Origin: Planctomycetota bacterium
GTDB taxonomy: Bacteria > Planctomycetota > UBA8742 > UBA2392
DNA: 64,000 bases
Direction: 5' to 3'
Assembly (NCBI GenBank): GCA_020638635.1
Contig: JACKIE010000002.1
Coordinates: forward strand, 310,001 to 374,000
Below are positions 42,772 through 51,265 of this stretch, piece by piece; within the stretch, counting starts at the first letter, position 1; each line of letters starts with the position of its first letter. The translations under genes were made by a program, and so were the position numbers. Under the pieces are notes generated by a model. That model was not told the DNA's origin. It saw only the letters and a program-made list of their open reading frames with translations, and searched no databases.

Positions 42772-43851
42772 CTATCCGTCTTGCGTTCCGGCGCAAGCGG
42801 ACAATGCACGTGCTTTGCGTTTTCGCAGCGAATAGCTCAGTCCGGTCACGCCCACCAGCAGCAGCCACCATGCCGGACTTGCGCCCGCGTCGGAGGTGCA
42901 GCCGCCTCCTCCGCCGTCGTCGCTTGAGCCGGACGAGCCGCTGGGGGGCGGGTTCGCGATCTGGTTACCGAAGTTAACCTCGCCCAGCGCCGTGCCGCTC
43001 TTGAAGTCAACAGCCACGTTGGCGGTGGTCACGTTGGCCACCGCCGTGGCTGTACCGACGAAGGCGCCGCCGCTGCAGCTCAGGTTCCAGGTGCCGGCCG
43101 TGACGTCAATCGACCAGCCGCCGCCGGTGACAGACACGGTGTTCTTGGTAGCGGGCCCTGTTGCGCTGATGTTCACGCCGGACAGGCCCTCGCCCTGGTC
43201 GTAGCGGCCGTTGCTGTTGGCGTCGTTGTACACCACGCCGGTCAGCCAGACCGGGTCGCTGTCGCGGCGCCCGGTGTGGATGGCCCAGTAGGCGCCGCTG
43301 GGCCAACCGACGCCGATGCCCTGGGCGTAGCCGGTGCCGACTTCGCGAAAGGCTGCGCTGAAGGCGTCCATTCCCAGCAAATGGATGCGGTGGCCTGGCG
43401 GATTGATGCCGGCGTCGATGATCAGCGCCTTAAGCGCCTCGGGCGCCGAGTAACTGACCGAAGCGCTTGATGAATAGCGGGCCGCCAGGGACTCGATGTA
43501 GTTCGCGTCGTTCGTCCAGCTGCTGACCAGCGGGTAGCCCGCGTCGCGCGCCATCTTGTTCGGCCAGTCGCCGGTCACGGCGCTCTGGTGCGCGAAGTAG
43601 CCGTTGACGGCCATCTCGTTGGCATGAAAGCGCGCCGACTGCACCAGGTTCATGTTCAGGGCCAGGGGCGGCTGCGCGGCGACTCCGTTGAGGATGCCGC
43701 CCAGGCTGTTCTCGGTGTCATAAAGCTGGGGGTCGCTGCGCGCCCGGTTCAGCTCGTAGATAAAGGCCATCTCAGCCGCTGTGGGTTGCTGCTGCGCGTA
43801 CAGCGGCGTGGCCAGCAACAGCGTAAGCGCGGCAAGCATGCAATGGCGCAT
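42772..43851 (-). CDS. Secreted CAP/SCP-domain protein with a Cys-containing CTERM sorting tail
   Basis: A 359-residue protein; GGAG lies 7 bp before ATG 43851. A signal peptide is followed by a CAP (cysteine-rich secretory, PR-1-like) domain: E-L-N-R-A-R-S-D-P, A-R-F-H-A-N-E-M-A, G-Y-F-A-H, G-I-N-P-P-G-H-R. Residues ~210-300 are an SdrD/Cna-B-like beta domain (Y-N-D-A-N-S-N-G-R-Y-D-Q-G-E-G). The C-terminus is a tripartite sorting signal: G-G-G-G-G-C, a hydrophobic helix, then R-K-R-K-A-R. This layout resembles MYXO-CTERM or Synerg-CTERM tails, implying cleavage and surface anchoring by a dedicated protease. Confidence 0.85.
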   Translation of the reverse strand: MRHCMLAALTLLLATPLYAQQQPTAAEMAFIYELNRARSDPQLYDTENSLGGILNGVAAQPPLALNMNLVQSARFHANEMAVNGYFAHQSAVTGDWPNKMARDAGYPLVSSWTNDANYIESLAARYSSSASVSYSAPEALKALIIDAGINPPGHRIHLLGMDAFSAAFREVGTGYAQGIGVGWPSGAYWAIHTGRRDSDPVWLTGVVYNDANSNGRYDQGEGLSGVNISATGPATKNTVSVTGGGWSIDVTAGTWNLSCSGGAFVGTATAVANVTTANVAVDFKSGTALGEVNFGNQIANPPPSGSSGSSDDGGGGGCTSDAGASPAWWLLLVGVTGLSYSLRKRKARALSACAGTQDG

Positions 43852-43917
43852 GGTGCACTCCGGTGGCTTCTGCCGTGTCTACGCGCGGTGATTGTACGCG
43901 ATCCGGCGGCTGCTCCG

Positions 43918-44415
43918 CTACAGCAACTTGCGCATGATGATGCGGGTACCCGGCCGGTCCACGGCGCTGAGCGAGCCCGAGGCGATGAAGCCCTCCTGCA
44001 GGTTGAGGATCATCATGCCCGGGTTGTCGCCCCAGGTGTGGGTCTCGATGTACTGGAAGCCCTGTTGCTTCGCCCAGCCGTGTTGTAGCCGGGTCAGTGC
44101 ACGATACAGGCCCTTGCGCCGGTGGAATGGATGCACGCCACCGAGCCACGAATAGAAGCACTCGCGCCGATTGCCGGTGCGATAGCCCAGCTTGTAGGCC
44201 ACCAGCCGGCCGTCGGGGTCAAACGCCGCCAGCACGAGAGCATCGCGTCCCTCAAGTCCTTCGCGCAGCTCCTGCAGGAATTTCTCCTGCTTCCCGCGCG
44301 TAGCGTACAGGCGCGAGGGCTGTACCTCATGGTGCAGAGCCGCCAGCGGCGCCAGCTCTTCGGGCGTCAGGCCGACCTCTCGTATGGCATACTCCCCGTG
44401 AATGCTCTCGATCAT
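43918..44415 (-). CDS. GNAT-family N-acetyltransferase
   Basis: A 165-residue GCN5-related acetyltransferase. The acetyl-CoA site is marked by L-G-G-V-H-P-F-H-R-R-K-G-L-Y-R-A-L (motif A, R/Q-x-x-G-x-G/A variant) and the final G-F-I-A-S-G strand. Substrate unknown. ATG 44415 overlaps the stop of the PHP gene by 4 bases. Confidence 0.85.
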   Translation of the reverse strand: MIESIHGEYAIREVGLTPEELAPLAALHHEVQPSRLYATRGKQEKFLQELREGLEGRDALVLAAFDPDGRLVAYKLGYRTGNRRECFYSWLGGVHPFHRRKGLYRALTRLQHGWAKQQGFQYIETHTWGDNPGMMILNLQEGFIASGSLSAVDRPGTRIIMRKLL

Positions 44416-45341
44416 GCGGCCGCGTTCTCCTGCGCCGCCTGGCGCGCGGCCTGCAGGCCCTCCAGCACCGTCGCCGGCACCCGGAATCCGCCGCCCTCGC
44501 CGTGGCCCAACGTGGTGTGCGGCTTGGTTCGCCCGCCGTGGAAGTCGCTGCCGCCGGTGACGATCAGCCCGAGGCGCTGGGCGATCTCGATCAGGCCCGC
44601 GGTCCAGACCTGGTCGTGGTCGGGGTAGATCGCTTCCAGGCCCAGCAGGCCCCAGGCCTTGAGCTGCTTGAGATACTCCTCGGTTTTGTCCAGGCCGCCG
44701 CGGTTGAGCCAGATTGGATGGGCGATTACCGGAACGGCTTTGTGCTTGCGCACGAACTTCAGGGCCTCTTCGGGCCCAAAGGTATCTTTCTCGAAGTAGC
44801 AGGGGCCGTCATCGGCGATCCACTTATCGAAGGCTTCCTGGCGCGAGGCCACCCAGCCCTTGCGTTCCAGCACTGCCGCGATGTGCGGACGGCCGACCAC
44901 GGCCTCGCCGGCCTCCTCCAGCACTTCGTCATAGGTGATGGGCATACCGTGCTCGGTCAGCGATTGCACGATCTTGCGGTTGCGGGATTCGCGCTTGTCG
45001 GCAATCTCGCGCAGGGTGGCCTCAAAGCCCGCGTCGTCGGGGTCATAGTGGTAGGCCAGCAGGTGGAACGTGCCGCCGTTCAGCTTCACGCTGATTTCTA
45101 CGCCGGGAATGACCTCGACGCCGAGTTCTCGCCCACGCTGGATGGCCCGCTTGATGCCGCGGGTGGTATCGTGGTCGGTCAGGCTGATGGCCTTGAGGCC
45201 CAGAGCCGCCGCCCATTCCACCAGGTAATCCGGCTCGCAGGCGCCGTCGCTGTGCCGCGAATGCATGTGGAGGTCCACGCAGCCGGCAAGATTTTCCGCG
45301 TGGGGGCCGTTGAAGTCAGATGGTGGAGGAAAGCTCATCAT
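44412..45341 (-). CDS. PHP-domain phosphoesterase
   Basis: Start chosen at ATG 45341 (ATG 45338 and GTG 45380 also possible; none has a good ribosome site). About 309 residues. Metal ligands are visible: D-L-H-M-H-S-R-H-S-D-G (motif 1), L-T-D-H-D-T (motif 2), G-V-E-I-S (motif 3), later H-P-I-W and G-S-D-F-H-G (motif 4). The closest characterised type is the RNase AM/YciV-like and 3',5'-nucleoside bisphosphate phosphatase group. Operon with the GNAT gene. Confidence 0.88.
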   Translation of the reverse strand: MMSFPPPSDFNGPHAENLAGCVDLHMHSRHSDGACEPDYLVEWAAALGLKAISLTDHDTTRGIKRAIQRGRELGVEVIPGVEISVKLNGGTFHLLAYHYDPDDAGFEATLREIADKRESRNRKIVQSLTEHGMPITYDEVLEEAGEAVVGRPHIAAVLERKGWVASRQEAFDKWIADDGPCYFEKDTFGPEEALKFVRKHKAVPVIAHPIWLNRGGLDKTEEYLKQLKAWGLLGLEAIYPDHDQVWTAGLIEIAQRLGLIVTGGSDFHGGRTKPHTTLGHGEGGGFRVPATVLEGLQAARQAAQENAAA

Positions 45342-45418
45342 GGCGGCAGCTTGGAGTGTCCGGGACTGATTGAACAGCACATTAGCAACAACCTATCTTC
45401 AGGCGCATCGCTTTCGGT

Positions 45419-46276
45419 TCACTTGACGTCGATGTGCACGGAGCAGATGCCGACGTCTTCTTCCTTCTCGATGCGCATGCGTACGGCCTCGCCGATGTCG
45501 TGGGCTTGCAGGACGCTGATGTCAGGCTTTACCACGATGTGCACGTGCACCTGCAACATCGTTCCCAGGAAGTGGGCGCGCAGATCGTGGGCGGCCACTA
45601 CGCCCTCGACGGTCTGGGCAAGCCTGCGCAGCTCTTCCTGGCGCTCTTCAGGAGGGGCTTCACCCATCAGGTAGCGAATGTTGTCGCGCGCGAGCTCGAA
45701 CCCGGTCCAGGCGATCCACGCCGCCACCGGCAACGCCAGCCATGCGTCGAGAGTCGGGTACCCGGCCCGCATTCCGAAGAAGCCGGTGATGGCCAGCACG
45801 CTTACCAGCACGTCGTTGCGGGCGTCAACCGCCAGGGCCTTCATGGCCGGGCTCCTTGTGCGACGGAAGGCGCCGGTCGAAAACAGGAACACGCAGGTTT
45901 TGAACGCCGATTTAGCGCCGAACACCGCCACCAACAGCCAGTCAATCCGCAGCGACTCCCGGGCAAGCAACGCTTCGACGGCGTTTCTTCCCACCTCAAC
46001 GGCCAGCACTCCCGCGATGACCGCCACTACCAGGCCGCCTATGGGCTCGGCGCGCGAGTGCCCGAAGGGATGTTCCTTGTCGGGAGTCTGGGCGGAGACA
46101 GCGACGGTCCATGCAAGCACCCCGGCGGTTACAACGTCCATGGCGCTGTCCGCGCCCTGCGCCAAGGCAAGCTGGCTGCCGAACGCCCAGTAGGACCAGA
46201 ACAGCAGAACGACCAGGCCGCCGCTGCCAAGCAGGGTGATCAGAGTGATCCAACGCTGGCTGAAATCTCTCGCCAT
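45419..46276 (-). CDS. Cation diffusion facilitator (CDF) metal transporter
   Basis: ATG 46276 is preferred; the frame runs to 46363 without a start signal. 285 residues. Six membrane helices and a cytoplasmic C-terminal domain. Metal-site motifs: G-A-D-S-A-M-D-V (A-D-x-x-x-D in helix 2), H-P-F-G-H-S-R-A-E, and A-V-D-A-R-N-D-V-L-V-S in helix 5. The C-terminal ferredoxin-like domain has V-H-V-H-I-V-V-K-P. It probably exports Zn2+, Fe2+, Co2+ or Mn2+. Confidence 0.9.
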   Translation of the reverse strand: MARDFSQRWITLITLLGSGGLVVLLFWSYWAFGSQLALAQGADSAMDVVTAGVLAWTVAVSAQTPDKEHPFGHSRAEPIGGLVVAVIAGVLAVEVGRNAVEALLARESLRIDWLLVAVFGAKSAFKTCVFLFSTGAFRRTRSPAMKALAVDARNDVLVSVLAITGFFGMRAGYPTLDAWLALPVAAWIAWTGFELARDNIRYLMGEAPPEERQEELRRLAQTVEGVVAAHDLRAHFLGTMLQVHVHIVVKPDISVLQAHDIGEAVRMRIEKEEDVGICSVHIDVK

Positions 46277-46418
46277 GCTCGGAAAACTACCCGCGACCGC
46301 CCCGCACGGGGCAGGAAAAATTCGCAATTTGACTGAGGGAACTTGCGTGGGAATTCGTCTCAAAGTCAGGGCAATTCTACAATTGGGTCAATTCATGGTC
46401 CCTGGGGCCTGGCGCGGC

Positions 46419-46424
46419 TATAAT
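46419..46424 (+). promoter_or_regulatory. Candidate -10 box TATAAT
   Basis: A perfect TATAAT 65 bp upstream of the gene at 46489, in the divergent 212-bp region shared with the CDF gene. The -35 is poor (TGGTCC at 17-bp spacing). Confidence 0.4.
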
Positions 46425-46488
46425 CTTGCGTTGGAGGCCGTCCCCTGATAGCGACTACGTGCATCCCTGAAGCACTGGAGGTTGAGAG

Positions 46489-48144
46489 ATGAGACTACGT
46501 TCCCTGGCAATGCCGGCCTTGGTGACACTGGGGCTGGTGATCGCGTTCACCTCGGTTTCGGCAGGTCCGGACAACGCCGAGTTCTGGAAGGTCTGGAAAG
46601 ACCGGAAGGCCACCAACCTCGAGAAGAATGACGCAGTCAACGGTCTGGCCGGCGGCAAAGAACTGACCGACGAGTACCTGGAGATCCTGGAATCGGACGT
46701 CTGGCAGTATCGCGCCAGCATCACAGGGCGCGTCAAGGACGAAACGAACAAGGAACTGCTGGCGGAACTGGAGAAGTTCCTGTTTGACGAAAAGGAAGTG
46801 TCCAAGAAGCCCGCCGCCGGCGAGCACTTGGTGTGGGCGCTGTACAACAACAAGAACTGGGTAAACGCCGAGAAGTGGGCGCGCGCCTCGCAACTGGTGA
46901 CGTCGAAGAAGACGCCCGACAAGGTGAAGGCCCGCATGCTGCGCGAGTTGGGTGTCTTCCGCGGCGCGCCGGACAATGCCGAGATCCAAGCGCAGGCCAA
47001 AGAGAACGTGAAGACGCTGGTGAGCCTGCTGGAGTGGGCGGCGTCTGACAAGAAATTCAGCCGCGAACTGAAGTTCCTGATCTCCGACGCGCTGGAAAGC
47101 CTGAGCAGCCAGGACTTTGGAGATGACCTGGACAAGTGGCGGTTCTTCGCCAACAACCTGAAGGACACCGAGCCCCTGAAGCCGCGCCGCGCCGACGCTT
47201 TCAAGGACCAGTTCACAGACGTCGAGCTGGAGGGCCACAGCTTCAGCAGGCCCACGCCGCGACCGGTGGAAATGGAGGTTCTGATCCTGCCGAACCTCTA
47301 CACTTCGGACCTCTACTGGTACCCCTACATCTTCGAGATCAACAAGACCTTCAAGTGCACCTTCGTGAAGCTGCCCGACTGCAGCAAGATGAAAGACCTG
47401 GAGTGGTTGAAGAACCGCGACGGAACCATCAACCGGGCCGGGTACTACTATCCGCTGACGCAGCTGGTAGAGGCGTTCGAGGAGCGCCGCGCGCAATCAA
47501 AACAGAAGAAGATCGGCCTGGTTGCGCACGGCATCAGCGGTTGGGTTGCACTGGAGTACCTGCGTCTGCATCCGGAGAGTGTCGCGTTCGCCGTCATCAT
47601 CAGCACGTGGTCGGGACGTACGTCTTTCCTGGAGGGCTGCAACGCGCTGCAGAACACCAAGGACGACGCTTTCAAGTGGTATGCGGAGAGCTTGAAGTAC
47701 GACGAATCAGGGCGCACCGGGCAGACGTCCATGAACAAGGAGCAGCTGTTCTGGGCATCCACGGGAGATTACAAGCGGCGCTGGGCTGATCCCAAGGCGC
47801 TGGAGCCGATCTTCTACTCGCTGGACCCGTGGAAGGTCAAACCGGAAGGATCGGCGAGGATCTTTGTTCCCGAACGCTATGAATTTGAGTCGCAGCGCAA
47901 GATCGATGTACCGACTCTGTTCATCCACGGTGCCAAGGACCCGAGTTTCATTTCCAAGGACCAGTCGGACTACAAGAAGGGCTTCACCAACATGACTTGG
48001 GCGGTCTTTGAAAACAGCTCACAAACACCGTGGGCGGAAGAACCCATCCGGTTCTTCTCCGAGTGGGAAACACTACTCGAGAAGAACAAGATCATTGAGA
48101 AGCTGAAGGAAGAGGCAGCAAAAGAAGCAGAGAAAGGCAACTAA
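46489..48144 (+). CDS. Secreted alpha/beta-hydrolase-fold protein without a canonical catalytic triad
   Basis: A 551-residue protein; GGAGG lies 7 bp before ATG 46489; signal peptide ends at about S-V-S-A-G. Residues ~30-230 are helical and unassigned. Residues ~235-545 show an alpha/beta-hydrolase fold: K-K-I-G-L-V-A-H-G-I-S-G-W-V-A-L-E-Y-L (residues ~340-357) at the nucleophile elbow, F-I-H-G-A-K-D-P at the acid strand. Aligned without gaps on G-H-S-x-G-G-W, the nucleophile position is Gly348, and the usual catalytic His near the end is Gln512 (S-S-Q-T-P-W-A-E-E-P). It is probably a non-catalytic binding protein. Ends in a strong terminator. Confidence 0.8.
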   Translation: MRLRSLAMPALVTLGLVIAFTSVSAGPDNAEFWKVWKDRKATNLEKNDAVNGLAGGKELTDEYLEILESDVWQYRASITGRVKDETNKELLAELEKFLFDEKEVSKKPAAGEHLVWALYNNKNWVNAEKWARASQLVTSKKTPDKVKARMLRELGVFRGAPDNAEIQAQAKENVKTLVSLLEWAASDKKFSRELKFLISDALESLSSQDFGDDLDKWRFFANNLKDTEPLKPRRADAFKDQFTDVELEGHSFSRPTPRPVEMEVLILPNLYTSDLYWYPYIFEINKTFKCTFVKLPDCSKMKDLEWLKNRDGTINRAGYYYPLTQLVEAFEERRAQSKQKKIGLVAHGISGWVALEYLRLHPESVAFAVIISTWSGRTSFLEGCNALQNTKDDAFKWYAESLKYDESGRTGQTSMNKEQLFWASTGDYKRRWADPKALEPIFYSLDPWKVKPEGSARIFVPERYEFESQRKIDVPTLFIHGAKDPSFISKDQSDYKKGFTNMTWAVFENSSQTPWAEEPIRFFSEWETLLEKNKIIEKLKEEAAKEAEKGN

Positions 48145-48158
48145 CCGCATAGACGCCG

Positions 48159-48186
48159 AAAGCCCCGGGCCTGCGCCCGGGGCTTT
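48159..48186 (+). terminator. Strong intrinsic terminator
   Basis: AAAGCCCCGGGC / GCCCGGGGCTTT, 12-bp stem, loop CTGC, followed by a long T-run. It lies 14 bp after the hydrolase-fold gene, between convergent genes. Confidence 0.95.
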
Positions 48187-48202
48187 TTTTTTGCCGGGTT
48201 GC

Positions 48203-49084
48203 TCAGGCTGCTTCCTTGATCTGCTTGCGCAGGGTCTTGTTGGCGTCCAGCATGGCCTGCAGGAAGCCGATGCGAGCCTTCTCGGGAGCGGCCGACTGCG
48301 GCGCGGTGGGCGTTCCCGCCACCACCTCGCGCCGTGAACTCAGCGCCGCGATCTCCCGTGCCAGGCGGTGGATCCGTGACTCCAGCTCGATGATGCGGCC
48401 GGACTGGTCGTTCTCGGGCGCGCTCATGTTGCGCATGCGCTGGCTTTCGCTGATAGCGAGTTGCAGCAGCGATGCCTTGAGCTCTTCCGCTTCCTGTGTG
48501 GCGCGGCGATCCAGCGCAACTTGCTGGGCGCGCATCTGTTCCTGGGCCTGTTCCAGAGCGTCGATCTTGTTACGAGCCTCTTCAGCGATGCGGTTGGCGT
48601 TCTCCAGTCGCGCAAGACGCTCGGCAAGGGCCCCGAACTCGGTCTGGGGGCGGGCAACCTCAAGCCTCGCCAGCGCGCCGCGCAGGGCGTTTGCCTCGGC
48701 GCGTTGTTCGAGCAACGCCAGCTCCAATTTCTCGGTGCGCACGGCCGCGGTGAGAATCTGCTCGCGGAAGAAGCGCTCGATGCGGTAGCGTTCAGACTCC
48801 GCGTCGATGAGCGCCCTGCGTCGCGCCAGCGCCTGCAGCGCACGGGCCTCGGCGGATACCAACGCCTGCTGATCGCGTTCCCTCATGAGTTGGGACACGT
48901 TGGCCAGCACGGACGCCGCAAAAGTCGTGAACAACGCACCCAGCAGCATCTCGCCCAGCAGCGCCCAGCCTGCGGCGCCGCCATGGGCGCGGTTGACCAG
49001 GAAGCCGGCCAGCAAGCCAAGCAACGGAGCCAGCGCAATACGGTGCGGGTCGAACCTGTTGATGCGGGCAATGAAGGCATCCAT
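48203..49084 (-). CDS. Membrane-anchored coiled-coil protein
   Basis: A 293-residue protein; AGGAG lies 6 bp before ATG 49084. Two hydrophobic helices near the N-terminus (I-A-L-A-P-L-L-G-L-L-A-G-F and L-L-G-E-M-L-L-G-A-L-F-T-T-F) precede a long Ala/Glu/Arg coiled coil (about 65-250). No family recognised. It starts 8 bp after the RusA-like gene on the same strand. Confidence 0.7.
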   Translation of the reverse strand: MDAFIARINRFDPHRIALAPLLGLLAGFLVNRAHGGAAGWALLGEMLLGALFTTFAASVLANVSQLMRERDQQALVSAEARALQALARRRALIDAESERYRIERFFREQILTAAVRTEKLELALLEQRAEANALRGALARLEVARPQTEFGALAERLARLENANRIAEEARNKIDALEQAQEQMRAQQVALDRRATQEAEELKASLLQLAISESQRMRNMSAPENDQSGRIIELESRIHRLAREIAALSSRREVVAGTPTAPQSAAPEKARIGFLQAMLDANKTLRKQIKEAA

Positions 49085-49092
49085 GGCAACTC

Positions 49093-49635
49093 CTAGGCGG
49101 CGTCGCGCTCGACCTGGTGGTCGCGCTCGCGAATCTCGAGTACGGTCAGTTCCGACTCACTGTCGTGCTTGGTAAGCACCACGTGGAAGATGTGGCTGTC
49201 ATCGATTCCCAGTGCCGTGCAGACGCAATCTTCGATGAACTTCACACGGTTGCTGAGGTCGAGCTTTCGAACGGCCCCCTTGCCGGTGAAACAGGGGAGA
49301 TAGATGTCGATGTGCAGTTCATACAGCGCATGCGGATTGAGTTGCCGATCCACCAGCGCCACGATCAATCTCCGTATCTTTCGCGCCTTCTGGGTCAGAA
49401 CACGCTTGATCACTCCGCTTTGCGGATCGCGCACCGTTGTGAAAAGCTTGTTCACTGACGGTGGCAGGAAAGGCAGCCTCAGGTGAAACGGCTGCTGGGA
49501 ACCCTTCTCGGGGCGCGCGGTCCAGGTGCGATGCTGCACGCGTGGTTTGCGTGGCGACTGTCGCCCCGCAAGCGCCTGAAAATCAGCGGCGGAAATCCGC
49601 GTGGGGCGCGTGCGCGATTGTTCGTTCGAGGCCAT
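49093..49635 (-). CDS. RusA-like Holliday-junction resolvase family protein
   Basis: A 180-residue protein; GGAG lies 6 bp before ATG 49635. A basic N-terminal extension of ~55 residues is followed by a RusA-type core: L-P-P-S-V-N-K-L-F-T near 59, K-L-D-L-S-N-R-V-K-F-I-E-D near 125, G-I-D-D-S-H-I near 144. In E. coli RusA the first of these is D-L-D-N with both Asp catalytic; here it is D126-L-S128-N, so one acidic ligand is Ser. D145/D146 align with the third Asp. Activity is therefore uncertain. Confidence 0.8.
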   Translation of the reverse strand: MASNEQSRTRPTRISAADFQALAGRQSPRKPRVQHRTWTARPEKGSQQPFHLRLPFLPPSVNKLFTTVRDPQSGVIKRVLTQKARKIRRLIVALVDRQLNPHALYELHIDIYLPCFTGKGAVRKLDLSNRVKFIEDCVCTALGIDDSHIFHVVLTKHDSESELTVLEIRERDHQVERDAA

Positions 49636-49689
49636 GTCGATCTCCGTGGGGAAATCGACATTCGGGGAACTGCGGCTGCAGGGAAAAAG

Positions 49690-51183
49690 CTACTTCCGGC
49701 CGGTCAACTTGAGGGCCGTATCGGCATCGAACACGATGCGGAAACCGCGTGAATCGACGCCGCGTGAATATGGGTCACTGCTTCGGCGGTTATGAATCTT
49801 GGCGGTCTGTTCATCGTCGTCGTGGGTACTGGAGCCACGCTCCGAGCGGCGGTCCTGCGGCCCACCCGGGTGGAACGGGTTGCGCTCGGACCAGTTCGGG
49901 TTTTCCAGGTAGACATCGCGGCACCACTCAGACACGTTGCCAACCAGATCCAGCACCCCGTAGACGCTGGCGCCTGTGGGGAAGCTGCCGGTCTCCTTGA
50001 CCTGCCAGAGGTTCAAGTTCGCGTAGGGTGTTGTGAAGCGCTGTCCTTCCGCGGTTTGCGTCAACTCCAGTTTGTTGCCCCACGGGAAGAGACGTCCATC
50101 CACGCCGCGTCCGGCCTTCTCCCATTGCGCCTCGGTAGGCAGCGTGCCCTGGAAGAATCGGCAGCACGCGTCGGCCTCAAACCACGACACTCCAACCACG
50201 GGCATCTTGGGACCGCGCATGTACGGCGCGCGGCTGCGCCGGATATCACCGAACAAGGGCGGATCGGTGTCGCTGTCCGCAAAGGCAATGATCAGGCACT
50301 GCACGTCGGTGGAGAGATCCGATAGATCGATGCGTCCCTTGCGGTCGGTGGTGCGCAGCAAACCCTGCTTGACCAGGTCGTGGTCCGGGTACTCGGCCAG
50401 GTCCCGTGCGTTAGCGAAAGCCCACGTGTCCCGATACTTCAGGCTTACGGTGCGTCCGACCTGGTCATAGGTAAGGTAGCTCGACCATTCGCCGTTGGCC
50501 GGCAGCACGAGTACCTTGCGCTCCGGAGCACCGAGCAACTTATCCGCGTCCAGCACCTCCAGCGTGACCTGGTCGCGGGGCGAAGCCAGTGCCCACAGGC
50601 GCTTCAGGCTGTCGATGGCCTTCCATCCCACGAAATGGGTGCCGCGGTCGCCGACGCTCTGGCTGATGTATTTGAATCCCTCGGGCGTCCAGAACTCGGC
50701 GTCGCGATAGCCGTCGGCCAGGATGAAGGCGTAGAACTGGTCGTTGTTGAATTCACAGGTGGAGATGTAGTAGTCATCCAGCCAGATCCAGCGTTTGGGC
50801 ATGTTGCTGCGTACACCGTCGGCTTCACCCATGATGAACCAGCCCTGGGGCACCAGCCGCAACTCGATGTCCACACTGTAGGCGCCTATGTGGTGCGTGT
50901 AGGTCAGCTTCTCGGGCAGGGGCTGTTCGTGTTTTACCTGGTACTTCGCCGCGTCGGGCATGGTGCTGTCCCATGGCTGCCCCTCGGGCGACACCGCGGA
51001 GCCATCGCTGCCGCCGTCGGCCGGGTTCCGCGGTATGGCGCGGCGCGGCTCATCGACTTCGCCGAGCATGCTGGACACGTCAAACAGGTTGAAACGGAAC
51101 AACGCCAAGGCACCGATCGCGACCAGCAGAATGATCGCGATGCCCGCGTACGTAAGCGAACCTGTATCGCCCGACTGCGCCAT
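49690..51183 (-). CDS. Membrane-anchored SUMF1/FGE-domain protein
   Basis: ATG 51183 is preferred; the frame runs to 51246 into the gspF terminator. 497 residues. One membrane helix near the N-terminus (Y-A-G-I-A-I-I-L-L-V-A-I-G-A-L-A-L-F). The rest holds a formylglycine-generating-enzyme-like (SUMF1) fold: P-V-V-G-V-S-W-F-E-A-D-A-C-C-R-F, L-P-T-E-A-Q-W-E-K-A-G-R-G, F-P-W-G, V-L-D-L-V-G-N-V-S-E-W-C-R-D and S-R-G-F-R-I-V. A large insertion lies between the start of the fold and the P-V-V-G-V-S-W segment. Family members include sulfatase activators, Ser/Thr-kinase partners and glycan-binding proteins; the true role is unknown. Confidence 0.85.
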   Translation of the reverse strand: MAQSGDTGSLTYAGIAIILLVAIGALALFRFNLFDVSSMLGEVDEPRRAIPRNPADGGSDGSAVSPEGQPWDSTMPDAAKYQVKHEQPLPEKLTYTHHIGAYSVDIELRLVPQGWFIMGEADGVRSNMPKRWIWLDDYYISTCEFNNDQFYAFILADGYRDAEFWTPEGFKYISQSVGDRGTHFVGWKAIDSLKRLWALASPRDQVTLEVLDADKLLGAPERKVLVLPANGEWSSYLTYDQVGRTVSLKYRDTWAFANARDLAEYPDHDLVKQGLLRTTDRKGRIDLSDLSTDVQCLIIAFADSDTDPPLFGDIRRSRAPYMRGPKMPVVGVSWFEADACCRFFQGTLPTEAQWEKAGRGVDGRLFPWGNKLELTQTAEGQRFTTPYANLNLWQVKETGSFPTGASVYGVLDLVGNVSEWCRDVYLENPNWSERNPFHPGGPQDRRSERGSSTHDDDEQTAKIHNRRSSDPYSRGVDSRGFRIVFDADTALKLTGRK

Positions 51184-51216
51184 GCCGGCGGCTGTCCTCC
51201 ACTCACAGTATATGAA

Positions 51217-51243
51217 AGGGCGGGGTGCGATGCACCCCGCCCT
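51217..51243 (-). terminator. Terminator downstream of gspF
   Basis: AGGGCGGGGTGC / GCACCCCGCCCT, 12-bp stem with 3-base loop. On the minus strand it is followed by TTTCAT. It lies 22 bp past the gspF stop. Confidence 0.8.
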
Positions 51244-51265
51244 CAAGCGCTTTGAGGCGAATTCC

